64,000 bases of DNA. Source: Dendrolimus kikuchii. Lineage: Eukaryota > Arthropoda > Insecta > Lepidoptera > Lasiocampidae. The first letter of the stretch is position 1. Each line of letters begins with the position of its first letter. Of the stretch, positions 42,872-54,146 are shown piece after piece. The notes under the pieces are model-generated. The model had not been told where the DNA came from. It did not search any database and saw only the letters and a list, made by a program, of their open reading frames with translations. The translations under genes were made by a program, and so were the position numbers. The stretch lies in the NCBI GenBank assembly GCA_019925095.2, contig CM034392.1, positions 10,993,887 through 11,057,886 on the forward strand, given 5' to 3'.

Positions 42872-43230
42872 CTTGACCCATCAGCTTCTTACACGACAAC
42901 CGGAACTCGTTCTCACTGAATGTCACAACACAATTTTTTCACGCCAAAGAAAATTCGTCGGAGCAATTATCTCGTAACGAATCGATGCGGCGAACGAATC
43001 TCGCCTACTAATTGCAGGGTTCGTGGGGTTCTCGGTCCGATGAGGTTCGTCTGCGATCTCGCTCGCACCTCGTGGTTTTCTCCCTCCGGCGGCTGAGCTT
43101 GTTTGTTTACCAGCGGGGCGGTGCGAGTGGTGCAGGGCGGCCGCACAGTACGCCTAGGCGGGCGCTTATGCCGTACGCCGCACTAACCATGAAGTCGATA
43201 AGAGTTTCCAACATCGTCACTTTAACAGGG
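42872..43230 (-). promoter_or_regulatory. Promoter and 5' UTR of exon 1A
   Basis: CpG-rich between 42950 and 43200 (GGCGGCCGCACAGTACGCC, GCGAGCGAGATCGCAG on the minus strand). An initiator-like ACATTCAGTGAG on the minus strand puts a possible start at 42917, which would give a leader of about 45 nt. No TATA box is apparent, as usual for developmental promoters with initiator elements. Confidence 0.45.
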
Positions 43231-43239
43231 GGCATAAGC

Positions 43240-44290
43240 TATAGAATTTAAAACCTACAGTATCCTCTCTTTGTAACACTATTACTCGATATAAGCCATT
43301 GTAATGTGTAATTCATGTAAATACTATAGCATAAATTAATACTTTTGTGAATACTAGCGAACTGCTTTTATACTCGCGTATCTATTATATCTAGTCTCTT
43401 TTGACCGGGAATATCCGATTACACGTTGTTCTGGTATAGTTGTGCCATAGTAATATGTAAGACTAAAGTATTTAATTATTATCGAATTTTTAGCGTTTAG
43501 TTTTTTATCTTACATTAAGAAATTAGATTGACATTATTGATTCCTTTGTCCCGAAATATTTACAATATTATTCATGATAATTATTGCATATCTACATGTA
43601 CTTATATTTATTCCGAGTGTGCTTGGATTATTCCGTTTATTTGTCCCTCTTTCTAGTTTTAAATATGAACCGAATTTCATGTACCTATATATAGATGTTA
43701 AGAACATTGAATAGATCAAATTATACGTTTTAAAGCGACTTAGTTTTGACACTTGTTTGTTAACTCATGTCACTGAAAACCAACTTTCTTCAAGCCAATT
43801 TTAGTATCCTAGCTATATTTTGTAGACACATAAGTAAGTAATTAACAGAAACATAATCTTTTATTAAGGTAAAAACAAAATCTTTGTGTAAATTAATCTC
43901 TTAAAGAATTCACATTTGATCAAGATATTTCATTCAAATATATTTTTTACACGCATTAATATTAAAAATAGATATTTCAAGTCTCAGAGGTAATAAAGGT
44001 TTCCGGTTTGTAATAAAGAGCACTTTGGTCGCTACCCCAGCGACTATTATAAAAATTGGTTCATTTTTTACGCTCTCCCAATCTGTGCGGGGGCGGATAC
44101 GTCTCGTATGACAGGATGCACTTTCCTTACACATTTGAAATCACGCGAAATCAACGAATATAATGCTGGCTGTAACAGCTGCTTTCTCTTAGTGTTTCAG
44201 TATGAGCGTTGTTCAATAGTGGCTTACTTTAAAAATTGTAATATTATAAAATTATGAAATATATTATAAACTAATGGATCCGCGACTTGG
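43240..44290. other. AT-rich sequence, no gene seen
   Basis: No supported feature. Confidence 0.4.
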
Positions 44291-44298
44291 ATGCGTGG

Positions 44299-44345
44299 AA
44301 TTATAAATACGTATACTATTATGCATAGTATACGTATTTATAATT
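44299..44345. other. Perfect hairpin, 21-bp stem, 5-base loop
   Basis: Arm 44299-44319 (AATTATAAATACGTATACT plus AT) is the exact reverse complement of 44325-44345, loop TATGC. AT-rich, so it could extrude as a cruciform. It may be a tiny fold-back element. Confidence 0.9.
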
Positions 44346-44715
44346 GCATATTTTTTGCACCTTCAATATACTGAAATAGAACATATGTGAAATGTTATGT
44401 TAGAATTCCTGTTAAATTTTTAAACGTATTATTGAAACCCATTGAGTCCTTTAGATAGACAAAGGTATTGTATAACTAACAGTTTTCATTAAAATTTTGA
44501 CATTCATAATAAAATCACAGACATAGATACTTACTTATTTTATTTAGTTACATTTACATTGATTTATTATTATTGCTTTTTTATTTTTCATCTACCAAGT
44601 GTCCGATCAAACTAAACAAATATATTATGATCGCTCTTAGTTAGCAACAGATGGCTGTGCAATAAGACGATTTTCTAAAGATAATAAAAAATATATCGTC
44701 AGGAAACCTATATCG
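44346..44715. other. AT-rich sequence
   Basis: No feature seen. Confidence 0.4.
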
Positions 44716-44718
44716 CAC

Positions 44719-45009
44719 TTATTGATGTTTGAAACTCGCAATTCTGCTGTGAATCAAGGTGGCGGGTATATCTACTGTCCGTTCTCTTGAAAGGCCCGAG
44801 TACACACCAGGCTCTTCTTCCCCTGTATCGAATTGAGGAGGTCGGGGCCTCAACGTTTTACGTCTTTGCGCCGGTTGCAACGGTAAGTAGGTTTGGAGCC
44901 GCCGGAGCCTTCTCCGCATGGCAATGGCTTTCACGGGCTTCGCGTTGGCTACTTCTGCAGCTTGGTTGGCAGGCCCAAGCGTAGTCATGACACATTTATG
45001 AGCTGACAT
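44719..45009 (-). CDS. Unidentified 96-codon open frame in a GC-rich island
   Basis: Starts MSAHKCVMTTLGPANQ, has basic middle (MRRRLRRLQTYLPLQPAQRR), then RPRPPQFDTGEEEPG and ends IASFKHQ. The frame coincides with a locally GC-rich block and with a possible TATA-like ATAAAATAC just upstream of the ATG. No domain, signal peptide or splice site supports it. It may be a retroposed fragment, a piece of a non-LTR element, or chance. On the plus strand the same block has a good donor ACG/GTAAGT near 44884. Confidence 0.2.
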   Translation of the reverse strand: MSAHKCVMTTLGPANQAAEVANAKPVKAIAMRRRLRRLQTYLPLQPAQRRKTLRPRPPQFDTGEEEPGVYSGLSRERTVDIPATLIHSRIASFKHQ

Positions 45010-45199
45010 TTGTATTTTATACTATACTTAATTTGTGAAACGGTAATACCTACAACCAATATACAGTTCAATCCTGCCCAGCTTTCGCATAAGAAAACAT
45101 ATACTGTTTACTTTAATTACTGGTAGCTTAACAAAAGCGTCGCACCACTGATGTCGCTGGCGATATGTGCTGCATTTTGTATAGGATATAGAATAACAT

Positions 45200-45355
45200 G
45201 CGTAAATGATAGTGATTAGAGAGTGAGTACAGTGGGTGCGGCGCGTGCTCGCGTAATTATTGTAATCTCGGCGCGCACGCTGCGCTTGCGACGCTCCCGC
45301 GGAGTGCCGACAGCCCGCGCCTTGTGTTGGCACAGTTCGCTCTACATCGTGACTT
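45200..45355. promoter_or_regulatory. CpG-rich island
   Basis: GTGCGGCGCGTGCTCGCG and CGGCGCGCACGCTGCGCTTG. No convincing frame. A plus-strand donor-like AGA/GTGAGT at about 45220 is isolated. Possible promoter or enhancer. Confidence 0.25.
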
Positions 45356-45930
45356 TCATATGTTTATAAAACATACATACATTGAAGCATATGCACATCC
45401 AATATGGCAGAACACACAGTTCACATTCTAAACTTTTTTGTAAGTGAAGAAATACATATTTATAATTGAAAACATTAGGGTTTCTTGCTATCAAACACAT
45501 TTATGAACTAGGCAGACAAACATATGAAGATATTGCGTTTACAATACTTAGCTCAGTAAATATCGCTTGTAGTGTGTAATACATAGATATTAACTTTATG
45601 GCTTATTCCTATAACACTCAAGTCTCAAATCAGAGTAAATATTGGAAAGACATATTCATTATATTTTTCTGTCTATAATAATCAAACTCCAGTCCAGCGA
45701 GCTAGCTGACCGACACTCAGACTAGTACATTACAGTGACAGTTAAGTAAAAGTAAAAATCTCGAATCCCTATAGTAACCTATAATGACGCGTGCGCATCT
45801 GTTAAGTCGACGCCCTCGACGCCGCCCGTCCCGCCCTGTCCTGCCCTGTTAATACGTTTTACGCATCGAATTACAATGACACAATTATTATAACGATCAA
45901 TTTTACAGTACACGAGTCTTAGCACTGATT
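45356..45930. other. AT-rich, with a short GC block at 45785-45850
   Basis: CGACGCCCTCGACGCCGCCC at 45810-45830 stands out but carries no recognised signal. Confidence 0.35.
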
Positions 45931-45934
45931 ATAA

Positions 45935-46005
45935 TAATATCAGTCCTTAAGCATCCAATAGCTGGGCTCGGGCCTGCCCCGTTGCATGCAAAAAGCAGCT
46001 TCATA
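45935..46005 (-). repeat. SINE-T tail fragment
   Basis: AATATCAGTCCTTAAGCATC then CAATAGCTGGGCTCGGGCCT matches the 3' end (inverted) of the SINE at 14330-14627. Confidence 0.55.
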
Positions 46006-46980
46006 TACCTATCTAGATATGAGAAAAAAATTTACATGTAAATTTGTATTATTTTTAGAAAATTATACTTTAGTACTGTTTAGTTAGGCAACGTACCCAT
46101 ACTACATGATCCATTTTTTTACGATTTTACCCCAACCTCTAGTTTTCACATAGTAATTCATAAATTTGCTTTTAAATCATTCTTTGCAAACAGAAAGGGA
46201 ACAAAAAATAATTTGAACTTAGCTTGAAAAAGCGCAAGATTTCCCTAGAGAATATTGACTACGTGACGAAAACCTAAGACCTCGCCCCTGTGACCATGCG
46301 TGGTATTTTGAACTGAACCCCCTGAACGGATCACTCAGTGTGAGTACGTTCCCATATCTATCTATATTTTAGTGATAAAATATAATCTAGTTCATTAGCG
46401 TATTGTATATAGATAGCCGAGTGAGTACAAAATTTCGTAATTATCAATAAACTGTCCAAGGCAGGAAGACAAAATAAAGAACAAAACAAGACCAAAAGTC
46501 TAATAGCCGTTTTCACCTGGATATACCTATTAGTACGACTGTCATTACTAATAGCCTCAAAATCACAGCCAAATTGCGTAGAGTATTGTGAGGAAAGCAG
46601 CCTTTGAACTAGTTATGCACACAAGTTTACTTAGTTCATTTGGCGCACAATTGTCCCCCTCAAGTTGCGTATTGTGCACAATAGTTACTCGACACTGAAG
46701 GGGTGCAATGTATCCGGTTGCAATCTTACACCAACTTCCGTTCAGTACGGTTTGCACTTCTATAACCAATACTAGTTATCTACATCGGTTATTTTGTATT
46801 TTATAAATTATCACGATGCATATGTCAAGCGCGTAGCAAGTAGCAAGAGAATGAGATAAATATAGAGTATCAAGAGTATTAGGATAATTATAAGGTCTAT
46901 TATTTTTATAATATTTTTACCAAGCTCAAAAAATATTTTGTATTTTAATGCAAAATATTACTGTATGTTTTTTCAAAATA
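46006..46980. other. AT-rich, with SOX-like palindromes at 46647-46682
   Basis: ACAATTGT (46647-46654) and ATTGTGCACAAT (46671-46682) are both perfect palindromes made of ACAAT/ATTGT cores. The surrounding 46600-46750 is unique and more complex than its flanks. Confidence 0.4.
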
Positions 46981-46984
46981 ATTT

Positions 46985-47125
46985 CCACTGGAAAACACAT
47001 TTTGAAGGTCATACATATAAGTTAAAATTTAGTTTTACTTCCTATTCTATGTACACCGCTTCGCAACGTGGTATTGCTGTTAAGGAGAAGAAGCGGCAAG
47101 AAACTCCCCAGCAACACGTTCTCTA
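46985..47125 (+). repeat. Rep-C copy 2
   Basis: Matches copy 1 (30808-30985): GAAGGTCATACATATAAG, CCTATTCTATGTACACCGC, AAGAAGCGGCAAGAAACTCC. Confidence 0.65.
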
Positions 47126-47126
47126 A

Positions 47127-47780
47127 GTGTTGTCTCTAAGTGTGAATACCAATAGCAATGCATATTTGGAAATATTAGGCTTAGTCAGGGGTCAAATCTA
47201 AATTGCATGACGTCAAGCCAGCATTTTTTGGGCCTCTTTGTAGGAACTTGGCGCTGCAGGAAGACTTTTAAATATTAGTATTGTTACAAAAACATCTAAT
47301 TACCATAATCATTATATGAAAATTATAAAGACAATTTATGAAAATAGCCACCGTTGAAAAGTATCGCTCCCGTCAACCATATTTATATATTATTGTTCTT
47401 ATAGCTAGCTATCTTACACTAATTAATTCGGTTCTGGTTCAAAATAAAGTAAAGTAAGGAAAATTAAAATATCACGCTACAACCAGATAGGCGTCGACGC
47501 ATTCATGGAGAAAGGCTTTTTATTTTGATCGTATATTAGCTCAAGTGTGATGTGTATTGTTTTAAAATATAAGTCTAAAAAACTGGCATAAATACTGATT
47601 CAGTTTGGTTTGCAACATCGTAAAATAAATTCAAAGACAGAGTAAGCGAGGAGAATACTTAACCAGAGATAATCTATTTCAATATACGCGCTTATCCAAA
47701 ATATCGTTCAAATTTCATTGTCAACACAATCGATCTCTCCTTTTAGATACAAAGCTATTGTCACTTTACTGCAGCTCAGC
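47127..47780. other. AT-rich sequence, no gene seen
   Basis: No supported feature. Confidence 0.4.
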
Positions 47781-47784
47781 CCCA

Positions 47785-48010
47785 TTCATAGGCTTTTATT
47801 CATCACGGGCGCAGATTCAATAGCGCGACATTTGACGACCGCTTCCTATGCAAAATTTCGCGTAATCCCGGAATAAAGGTATTCATTTGAATGTTTCCGT
47901 TGAGATGAATCGTCTATGGGAACATTGGAAACGGTGCACAAGTGTCGACACAATGAAGTGACGAGATGTTGAGATGTTCACTTCACGGAACAATATTTTA
48001 GATGTCAGCT
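47785..48010. promoter_or_regulatory. Unique island, candidate enhancer
   Basis: CTATGCAAAATTTCGCG holds an ATGCAAA (POU octamer-like) site, followed by GTAATCCCGG (bicoid/Otd-like TAATCC), and GGCTTTTATTCATCACGGGC earlier. Non-repetitive and noncoding. Function inferred from motifs only. Confidence 0.3.
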
Positions 48011-48305
48011 CTTGACACCGTTTATGACTATAATAGGATTAAATCTGATGTACTTATCGTACCTTCAAATATTGAACTTGTAAAATTGCTTCATTAAAAT
48101 GTCTATTATTAAAATCGTACAGTAATGTAGTAGACGCTTTATTACATTTATATAAACATTTTATATACCTGTAAATAATCTGTTTATTTTCACAAATTTT
48201 ATCGCTTAATATTTCTAAAAAATAATATTACTATCCACAGTTAAACTTATCTATTCAATCTAAATAATAAATTAATACACCTTTATGAAAATTTGTTATT
48301 AAGAG

Positions 48306-48520
48306 AGCAGTAGGGCTCAGTGGTTAAAGCAGCTGCGACTCATTCTAAGAATAGGTAGGTTCAAATAGTAACAAAATTTAACTTAACTTAAGCAGCTTTT
48401 TTGGTCTAATGTGCACATTGTTACAATTACCATGTACTGCTGATAACAGAAAATGGTGAGTAAATCTTCAACGTCGAATATTCGTCAATCTTCATGAACT
48501 AGCATGGTGGGTATAAGGAA
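48306..48520 (+). repeat. SINE-T copy 3 (diverged)
   Basis: Plus-strand head GGGCTCAGTGGTTAAAGC (A box) and TAGGTTCAAATAG (B box). Body: GTCTAATGTGCACATTGTTA, CAATTACCATGTACTGCTG. The 3' tail is missing. Confidence 0.6.
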
Positions 48521-48730
48521 GTGTAAGTTCAGCAATACTTTTAATAATGAATGTATAATATTGCGTTTTCAGACGAATTAAAGTGTAGACGGAGCCCACG
48601 TGAACTGCGGCGTCAAATGTAGTGAAGTAGTTTTTGTAAACTTGTATGCGTAAACTTAAGTAATATACACGTGGCTTGGTATTCAGTGGAAACTATTTCA
48701 TCCTTATTCATATTAATTTGATTATTTATC
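48521..48730. other. AT-rich sequence
   Basis: No feature seen. Confidence 0.4.
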
Positions 48731-48735
48731 TCTCC

Positions 48736-49038
48736 GCGCAGGAACGGAGAAAGAATACTATTTCCTGGGGCCCGGCGGCCTGTCGTAAGAGGCGACAAAA
48801 GAATCCACAGCCAGGTGGTAGGATATTTGCCCGTCTGGATGGCTATCGCCCCTGGTCTAGAGTATGCCTCCATAACAACTTTGAGTTGTATTTCGGCATT
48901 AGTGGCCAGGTTCTAGTCCCCCTTTAGAGAGCGGCAACACATTGTTAGCACCTTTGGTGTTGCAAATGTCCATAAGCGATGGTAACCGCTTTCCATCAGG
49001 TGGGCCGTATGCCTGTCTGCCGTACACATGCAATAAAA
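48736..49038 (+). repeat. Rep-A copy 8 (full length)
   Basis: CCGCGCAGGAACGGAGAAAG to CATGCAATAAAATATAAAA. In the long hairpin the partner strand reads CTATCGCC opposite GGTGGTAG, so changes leave G-U pairs rather than breaking the stem. Confidence 0.8.
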
Positions 49039-49039
49039 T

Positions 49040-49520
49040 ATAAAAAACTAAGTTCTCGTGATGCATTGTGGCGCGATCATCTTCATATTCCAAAATCGGC
49101 TTCCTTTTAGCCGGCTTCATATTGAGAGCTCGAGGCTCGGTCTGCCGAATTTGTTCGTTTGAGATTTCGTTTGTGAAATAGAAACTCACAGTAGACGATA
49201 TAAAATATAATATACACACCTACAGATATGCATTTAACAACCTGTGAATGAGTGAAAAGTGCAGAAGAACTTCATGTTCCAATGCGGTGCGTCGAAAGCC
49301 AAGGGCTCGCGTACGCCACTCATGACAGCAACACCGTCGACAGACACGACGTGCCAAACAACAAAATAAACGAGCAAATCTGAGTAATAATGGTGTTTCC
49401 ACTCTGTAACAATAACTACAGAATAGCGTAGGGCTTTTACGAGCTTTTGTGAGCATGTCGAAGCTTCTACTTGCAGTTTTTTGTGATGAATACCGCTCGT
49501 TGAGTCGCGCACCACTTTAT
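49040..49520. promoter_or_regulatory. Unique GC-moderate stretch, weak exon candidate
   Basis: More complex than its flanks. On the minus strand a frame starts MSGVREPLAFDAPHWNM and reaches CACAG/GTTGTT at about 49243 in phase 1. The donor is poor and the phase does not match the other exons, so I treat it as noncoding. Confidence 0.2.
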
Positions 49521-50080
49521 GACCGCGGATATTTTATTGAATACTTACTTCTTCGGACCGAAGGATTTAGGGTCGTCATGAAATAAACTCTTCAATTGCT
49601 TTACATTTGTGCCTTCATCACATACCTATGTACTCGGGTAAGAAAATCACTGTGTGTATTTTTGTCACTTGGTTAACTGTTTGATATTTATTTGATCGTA
49701 TGTTATTGAACAAACTTTAATATGTTTATCAAAATAAATTTTAATTTTATAATCAATAAGTAATAAAAATTAGTATGTATAAAACTAAATTATAATTAAA
49801 GGTGCAATAATTGTTGTAGGTACGTTACTAATTGCGGCGTGGTTCTAAGAGGCCTATTTAGGTTATACTACATTTTTATAAGATAAGAACTTGATTTATA
49901 TGTTAAATATTATAATGGCAATTTCATAAGGCAAAAACTTAATAAGCATTTATAAAACGTATTTGATTAAATCAGAGACAAAGAAAATGAGATTCATAAT
50001 TAATATAAGTACCGTTTAGACATGGTTTAGACAGCTTACGAATAAGATATTATAAAAATATGTAAAAGCTAGTATATCGG
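49521..50080. other. AT-rich sequence
   Basis: No feature seen. Confidence 0.4.
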
Positions 50081-50084
50081 CCAC

Positions 50085-50245
50085 GTGATATCGGGTGAGC
50101 TGGAGTACAAGAATGGCGGAGTAAGGAGAGGGGGCTGGGTCGATAGCCGCAATAAATCAAGATATTATCTCCTCGCGAGCATTACGGCCTCGATATCAAA
50201 GGGTAAGCCGGACTTCGTCGTTGCTGTAGATAGGTGCAATCGTGT
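50085..50245. promoter_or_regulatory. Candidate enhancer with Exd-Hox composite site
   Basis: CGATAGCCGCAATAAATCA (50141-50159) contains, inverted, TGATTTATTGC, which fits the Exd/Pbx-Hox composite TGATNNAT form with a posterior-Hox half site. GGCCACGTGATATCGG (E-box CACGTG) and AATGGCGGAGTAAGGAGAGG (PHO-like plus GAGAG) lie just upstream. Confidence 0.4.
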
Positions 50246-50319
50246 ACGCATAGCACATGTTAAAATGTTTTACAAATTAACTACGTAACCATATTATATT
50301 TACGAGATAAATATTCCGT

Positions 50320-50324
<5 letters not shown>

Positions 50325-50387
<63 letters not shown>

Positions 50388-50413
50388 CGCGCGCGCGCGC
50401 GTGTGTGTGTGTA
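50325..50413. repeat. (AC)n-(CG)n-(GT)n microsatellite
   Basis: About 29 AC units, then a run of alternating CG, then GTGTGTGTGTGT. The whole 89 bp alternates purine and pyrimidine, and its AC and GT arms are inverse, so it could form Z-DNA or a hairpin. Confidence 0.95.
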
Positions 50414-50519
50414 TAACATCATAGGATTATTATATATTAGCTATATTCATATATTAGATATTATGTATCGCCACTTTGCTTCAATAATGTGGTATTTTAA
50501 AACTTGAAATTTTATAAAA

Positions 50520-50655
50520 GAGAGAGAGAGAGAGATAACACTTTATTACACACCAAAATGTATAATTACAAAAATAGACAATATTTACAATATTTTCCTT
50601 TTTCCGGCCTTATCTCTGAAAGCGATCTCCTCCAGGCAACCTAATGGGAAAAAAA
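50520..50655 (-). repeat. Rep-B copy, with (AG)n
   Basis: (AG)n then ATAACACTTTATTACACACC and GGCCTTATCTCTGAAAGCGATCTCCTCC at the other end (50600-50632). Minus-sense LINE-type tail. Confidence 0.65.
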
Positions 50656-51130
50656 TTGGATCAGGCGAAATAGGTGGTACAGAAAAAAGGCAATAGACAC
50701 ATAAATACTCAAACTAATTTAAGAAATAAATATACAAATACATACATATATACATAGTCATATATGTGTATATACAATAATACATAAGTTATTATATTAA
50801 TGTATTAGCATAATCATGCTAATCATTCTGTTAATCAGACATAGCTATTTGTGGACAAATAGTGTTTCAACCTTCAAAGAATAATTGTATCAAAATGAAT
50901 AACTTTTTTCTGTCGGTCTACAATGAATTTTAAAATATACCACGTTATTCGTTTCGTATGTCGTTCTGGGGCGAATATTAAATTGTAACAATTTAAGATC
51001 AAACGTAAAACAAATATTTGTCTACTCTCTATTCTATTCATCTTCATCCGTACAGTGTAAAGTACCAAGTAGGTACAATTTGTAAGTAGTCTTTTATTTA
51101 ATATTTTCTTAAGTTTTCGCAACTTGTATA
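50656..51130. other. AT-rich sequence
   Basis: No feature seen. Confidence 0.4.
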
Positions 51131-51132
51131 CA

Positions 51133-51267
51133 TAATAAAACTACGTTTTAACGGTTTTAAGCGCGGTAATTTATTTGATTTTTATATTATGAAAAGTGGC
51201 CGAAACGTCGGAATAATAAAATTCAAATAAATTACCGCGCTTAAAACCGTTAAACGTAGTTTTATTA
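51133..51267. mobile_element. Fold-back MITE, about 45-bp arms
   Basis: Arms 51133-51178 and 51223-51267 are inverse copies (TAATAAAACTACGTTT, AACGGTTTTAAGCGCGG, TAATTTATTTGA) differing only by one T in a T run. The loop of about 44 nt contains AAAGTGGCCGAAACGTCGG. Such similarity between arms suggests a recent origin. Confidence 0.85.
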
Positions 51268-51279
51268 GTCTTTTATTTT

Positions 51280-51735
51280 CTAAATAAGAAACTATGGGAA
51301 AAATCATAAAAACAAATATTTTCACAATAAAATATTAATGGTAAATAAAAATAACTTGGAAATTAAACGATACTATAAGGATAAATTTTCACTAAATATT
51401 TTTATGAATTTTTACGATTAGCTATAATTATTGATATTTACGTTTTAAAAATGTCCAACTAATTACAATTCGATTACTCTATAATATACTTACTCTCCAT
51501 ATTTCACAATGTTTTACAAATATATAGCTGCATAATCAGACCTATGGTAATTTAACAGTTCGAGGTATTTTCTTTAATTCCAACCGAAACACAGATAAAT
51601 TACTAAAGTGCCATTCTAAAAGCAATAATCAATGATGATACAAAAGTATAATTACACGTAGCATATAATTTCAAAGCCATTAATTAAAATTCAACTAAAG
51701 ATGAAAAGAACAAAGTTCTCGTAGGAATAACAAAT
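51280..51735. other. AT-rich sequence
   Basis: No feature seen. Confidence 0.4.
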
Positions 51736-51737
51736 CA

Positions 51738-51995
51738 AACGCAACTCTCCGATAGCCCCGGGCGCAATAAATCAGAGGAGCGCTTAGGCCTTCTTAGCTT
51801 TTCTAGATAGAGATTTATCCCATAATAACACGTTGTTTTTCACTAAATCAACCGCCGAATTATCCGGTAGAAAAGCAATGATTAATAGGCCGAGCTCCTG
51901 ATGTAATGAGGACCGCATAGCGTAGAGCAACGATCCTTGCACAAGTTCTTGCGCTACTTTCAATAGCAAGTTGATATCGAACAAGAACTTCGTGA
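51738..51995. promoter_or_regulatory. Candidate enhancer with second Exd-Hox composite site
   Basis: CGATAGCC (51750-51757), 6 nt, GCAATAAATCA (51764-51774): the same two words as at 50141-50159 but 6 nt further apart. The rest is unique (GAGGAGCGCTTAGGCC, ATTATCCGGTAG). A 66-codon minus-strand frame across it lacks support. Confidence 0.4.
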
Positions 51996-51999
51996 TAGG

Positions 52000-52190
52000 C
52001 TTTTATAAAGAGTATATTATGCTTCATATAACTATGAACTAAGATTTTTTTTAGCCGCTACGTTCATGTACGTAACGTATCAAGAATGTTTTACTTGCGC
52101 ATTCTATAGGTTTGGACTCGGCTTCCAGTTGAGCTTTTTTTAGACCAGTACGATATGGTATTTTTTTAGAGACATTAGTAATCTCTCTCT
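52000..52190. other. AT-rich sequence
   Basis: No feature seen. Confidence 0.35.
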
Positions 52191-52194
52191 CTTT

Positions 52195-52265
52195 TCTTTC
52201 ACCATATCCCAATTAATTGGGGTCGGCACAATATGTCTTTTCCTTCCACACTCTTCTATTCTGAC
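52195..52265 (-). mobile_element. RTE-type LINE fragment
   Basis: CACCATATCCCAATTAATTG and GGGGTCGGCACAATATGTC with CTTCCACACTCTTC resemble an internal piece of lepidopteran RTE elements. A possible decayed Rep-A scrap (ACAGTAACCGCTTTTCATCA) follows at about 52290-52315. Confidence 0.4.
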
Positions 52266-52329
52266 ATACACATATGCAAAAGGCCATATACGACAGTAAC
52301 CGCTTTTCATCAAATGGGTAATTATTCAA

Positions 52330-53790
52330 TCTTAGATCTTCAGCAATTAAAATAGATAATAAACCTCTCTTATCTCTTGATGGGCTTTAGTGACTTTTGT
52401 CATTTCTAGATTATTACGAGAAGGTTTGTGTCGCGAATCTACTATGTGACCTATTTCAAATTTGATACTTGCTAATTAGTAGTAAGTTAGTAAAAGACAA
52501 CGATATTAACGGTGATATGTTTTTTGAAGTCTCTGTAACACAAAAGACTACATGAAACTTTTCTTACTATTCTACAATTCCTTACAAAACTAATGAGATC
52601 GTCAGAAATTCAAACAAACAAGTAAATTATGAATATGAATCTCGAACACACTTTTGTGTTTAATTAAAGACTATGCTCAATTAAAGTTACACGCAGCAAA
52701 TTTTCCAAAACTAAATGTAGGTATGTATGTAGCGCTTACAGGAAGTCTTTAATTGAGATTACGACTGCAAAGAGGCGGAACAGTCCACTTGCTTGTGATT
52801 TTGAATAATCGACTCATTACACATTTATATTACAATACATGTTCAACTACGTCCCTATCTCACTATCCAACTAAATCTAATATAAGCGAATAGTGTATGT
52901 TCATCTATTATTTTTTTTATAACTTGAATACTTTGTTTCACCACCCAACTACTCCAATTATAAGTCATTTATTATTTAAATTGGCCATATTAATCTACAA
53001 CAGTTATTTCAAGGCTATAAATACCAAATCACTTACTCTGTGTTAGTAACTTTGTTACTATTTTAGCGCTCAGTCAATTCATTTATGGAACTATTAATAC
53101 TCGTTTTGTTTTACTGGCAAAGTACTGTATTTACTCTAATTTTCATAATTAAACAGCATTAAAAGTCATCACTAATGAATATAATTTAAGGTAGGTATTA
53201 ATTACATTTGTAGATGCGGAAAGTGCGGGTAAACGATCGAGTTATGGATTTGAAGCAAAACTTGAGTTGGTGCACACATGCAAAACGAAATACCAAAGTT
53301 TGCATACGACGGACACCGCATCAGCTATATTTCAACGATAATGATAGCGAGCGAGCGTGATAATAATTGTTATTACTATGATCCACATCTGCTATTATTT
53401 TATAATTGAAGGCTTTTGGGTGAAACCCTATAATTATAAGGAGAGCCTGGAGCATCAACAAGCAACATGCAACGAGCTCAGCCCGTTTTGCCTCATTCCC
53501 TAAATTATGATATATTTATACGAACCGCAATCGTGGATGTGATAAATTTTGTGTTATTAAGGAATTTTACACTTCACTCCAACTTATTTATTCTCACGTT
53601 TCACAAGTATATGTATGGAATTTTATTTTATGTATTTATAAGACTTGCCTCTGCTCATCACTTATTAAGTCAATAAGGAAACAGTGTATATAATTTGTAC
53701 ATGTTTTTCCCAAAAAATAAACAGGTTTAGAATATAATACATACTAAAATAAAATACGCACATGTTTCACAAAACTTTTGTAATCCATCC
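52330..53790. other. AT-rich sequence, no gene seen
   Basis: No repeat, exon or RNA gene could be supported. 53205-53350 is slightly less AT-rich. Confidence 0.4.
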
Positions 53791-53794
53791 CAAG

Positions 53795-53965
53795 GTTCTC
53801 TGGAAGAAATCGCTTATAGTGATAGAAACTCATATTGTTTTCTGTACTTTGGTATATTTCTTAAGCTTTATCTTAATAATATGCAATGAAGTATATTTTA
53901 ATAATTATAGTTACCAGGGCAGCATGGTCGCTTGAGCGACAAAGCCCTTTAATTATGAAAAAAAA
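53795..53965 (+). repeat. Decayed Rep-B pieces
   Basis: GTTCTCTGGAAGAAATCGCTTATAG at 53795-53820 and CAGGGCAGCATGGTCGCTTG-AGCGAC at 53924-53952 resemble the start of Rep-B twice over. Confidence 0.4.
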
Positions 53966-54146
53966 GTATATTGTATTTTATTCTATTATATTGTTGTACA
54001 CGTTTCTTACTTCTACTTTTTTGAAAGTAGTTGAGATTAATGATAGGATGACGATGATAAATTAATAACAATATTGACCTTCAAAAATCTTACTACTAGG
54101 TATTATATATCGGCCTTCCTATTTTTATTGTTGAGAAACCTTACAG

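Noticed and set aside
49243..49330. Minus-strand first exon MSGVREPLAF
   Set aside because: Weak donor GTTGTT and phase 1.
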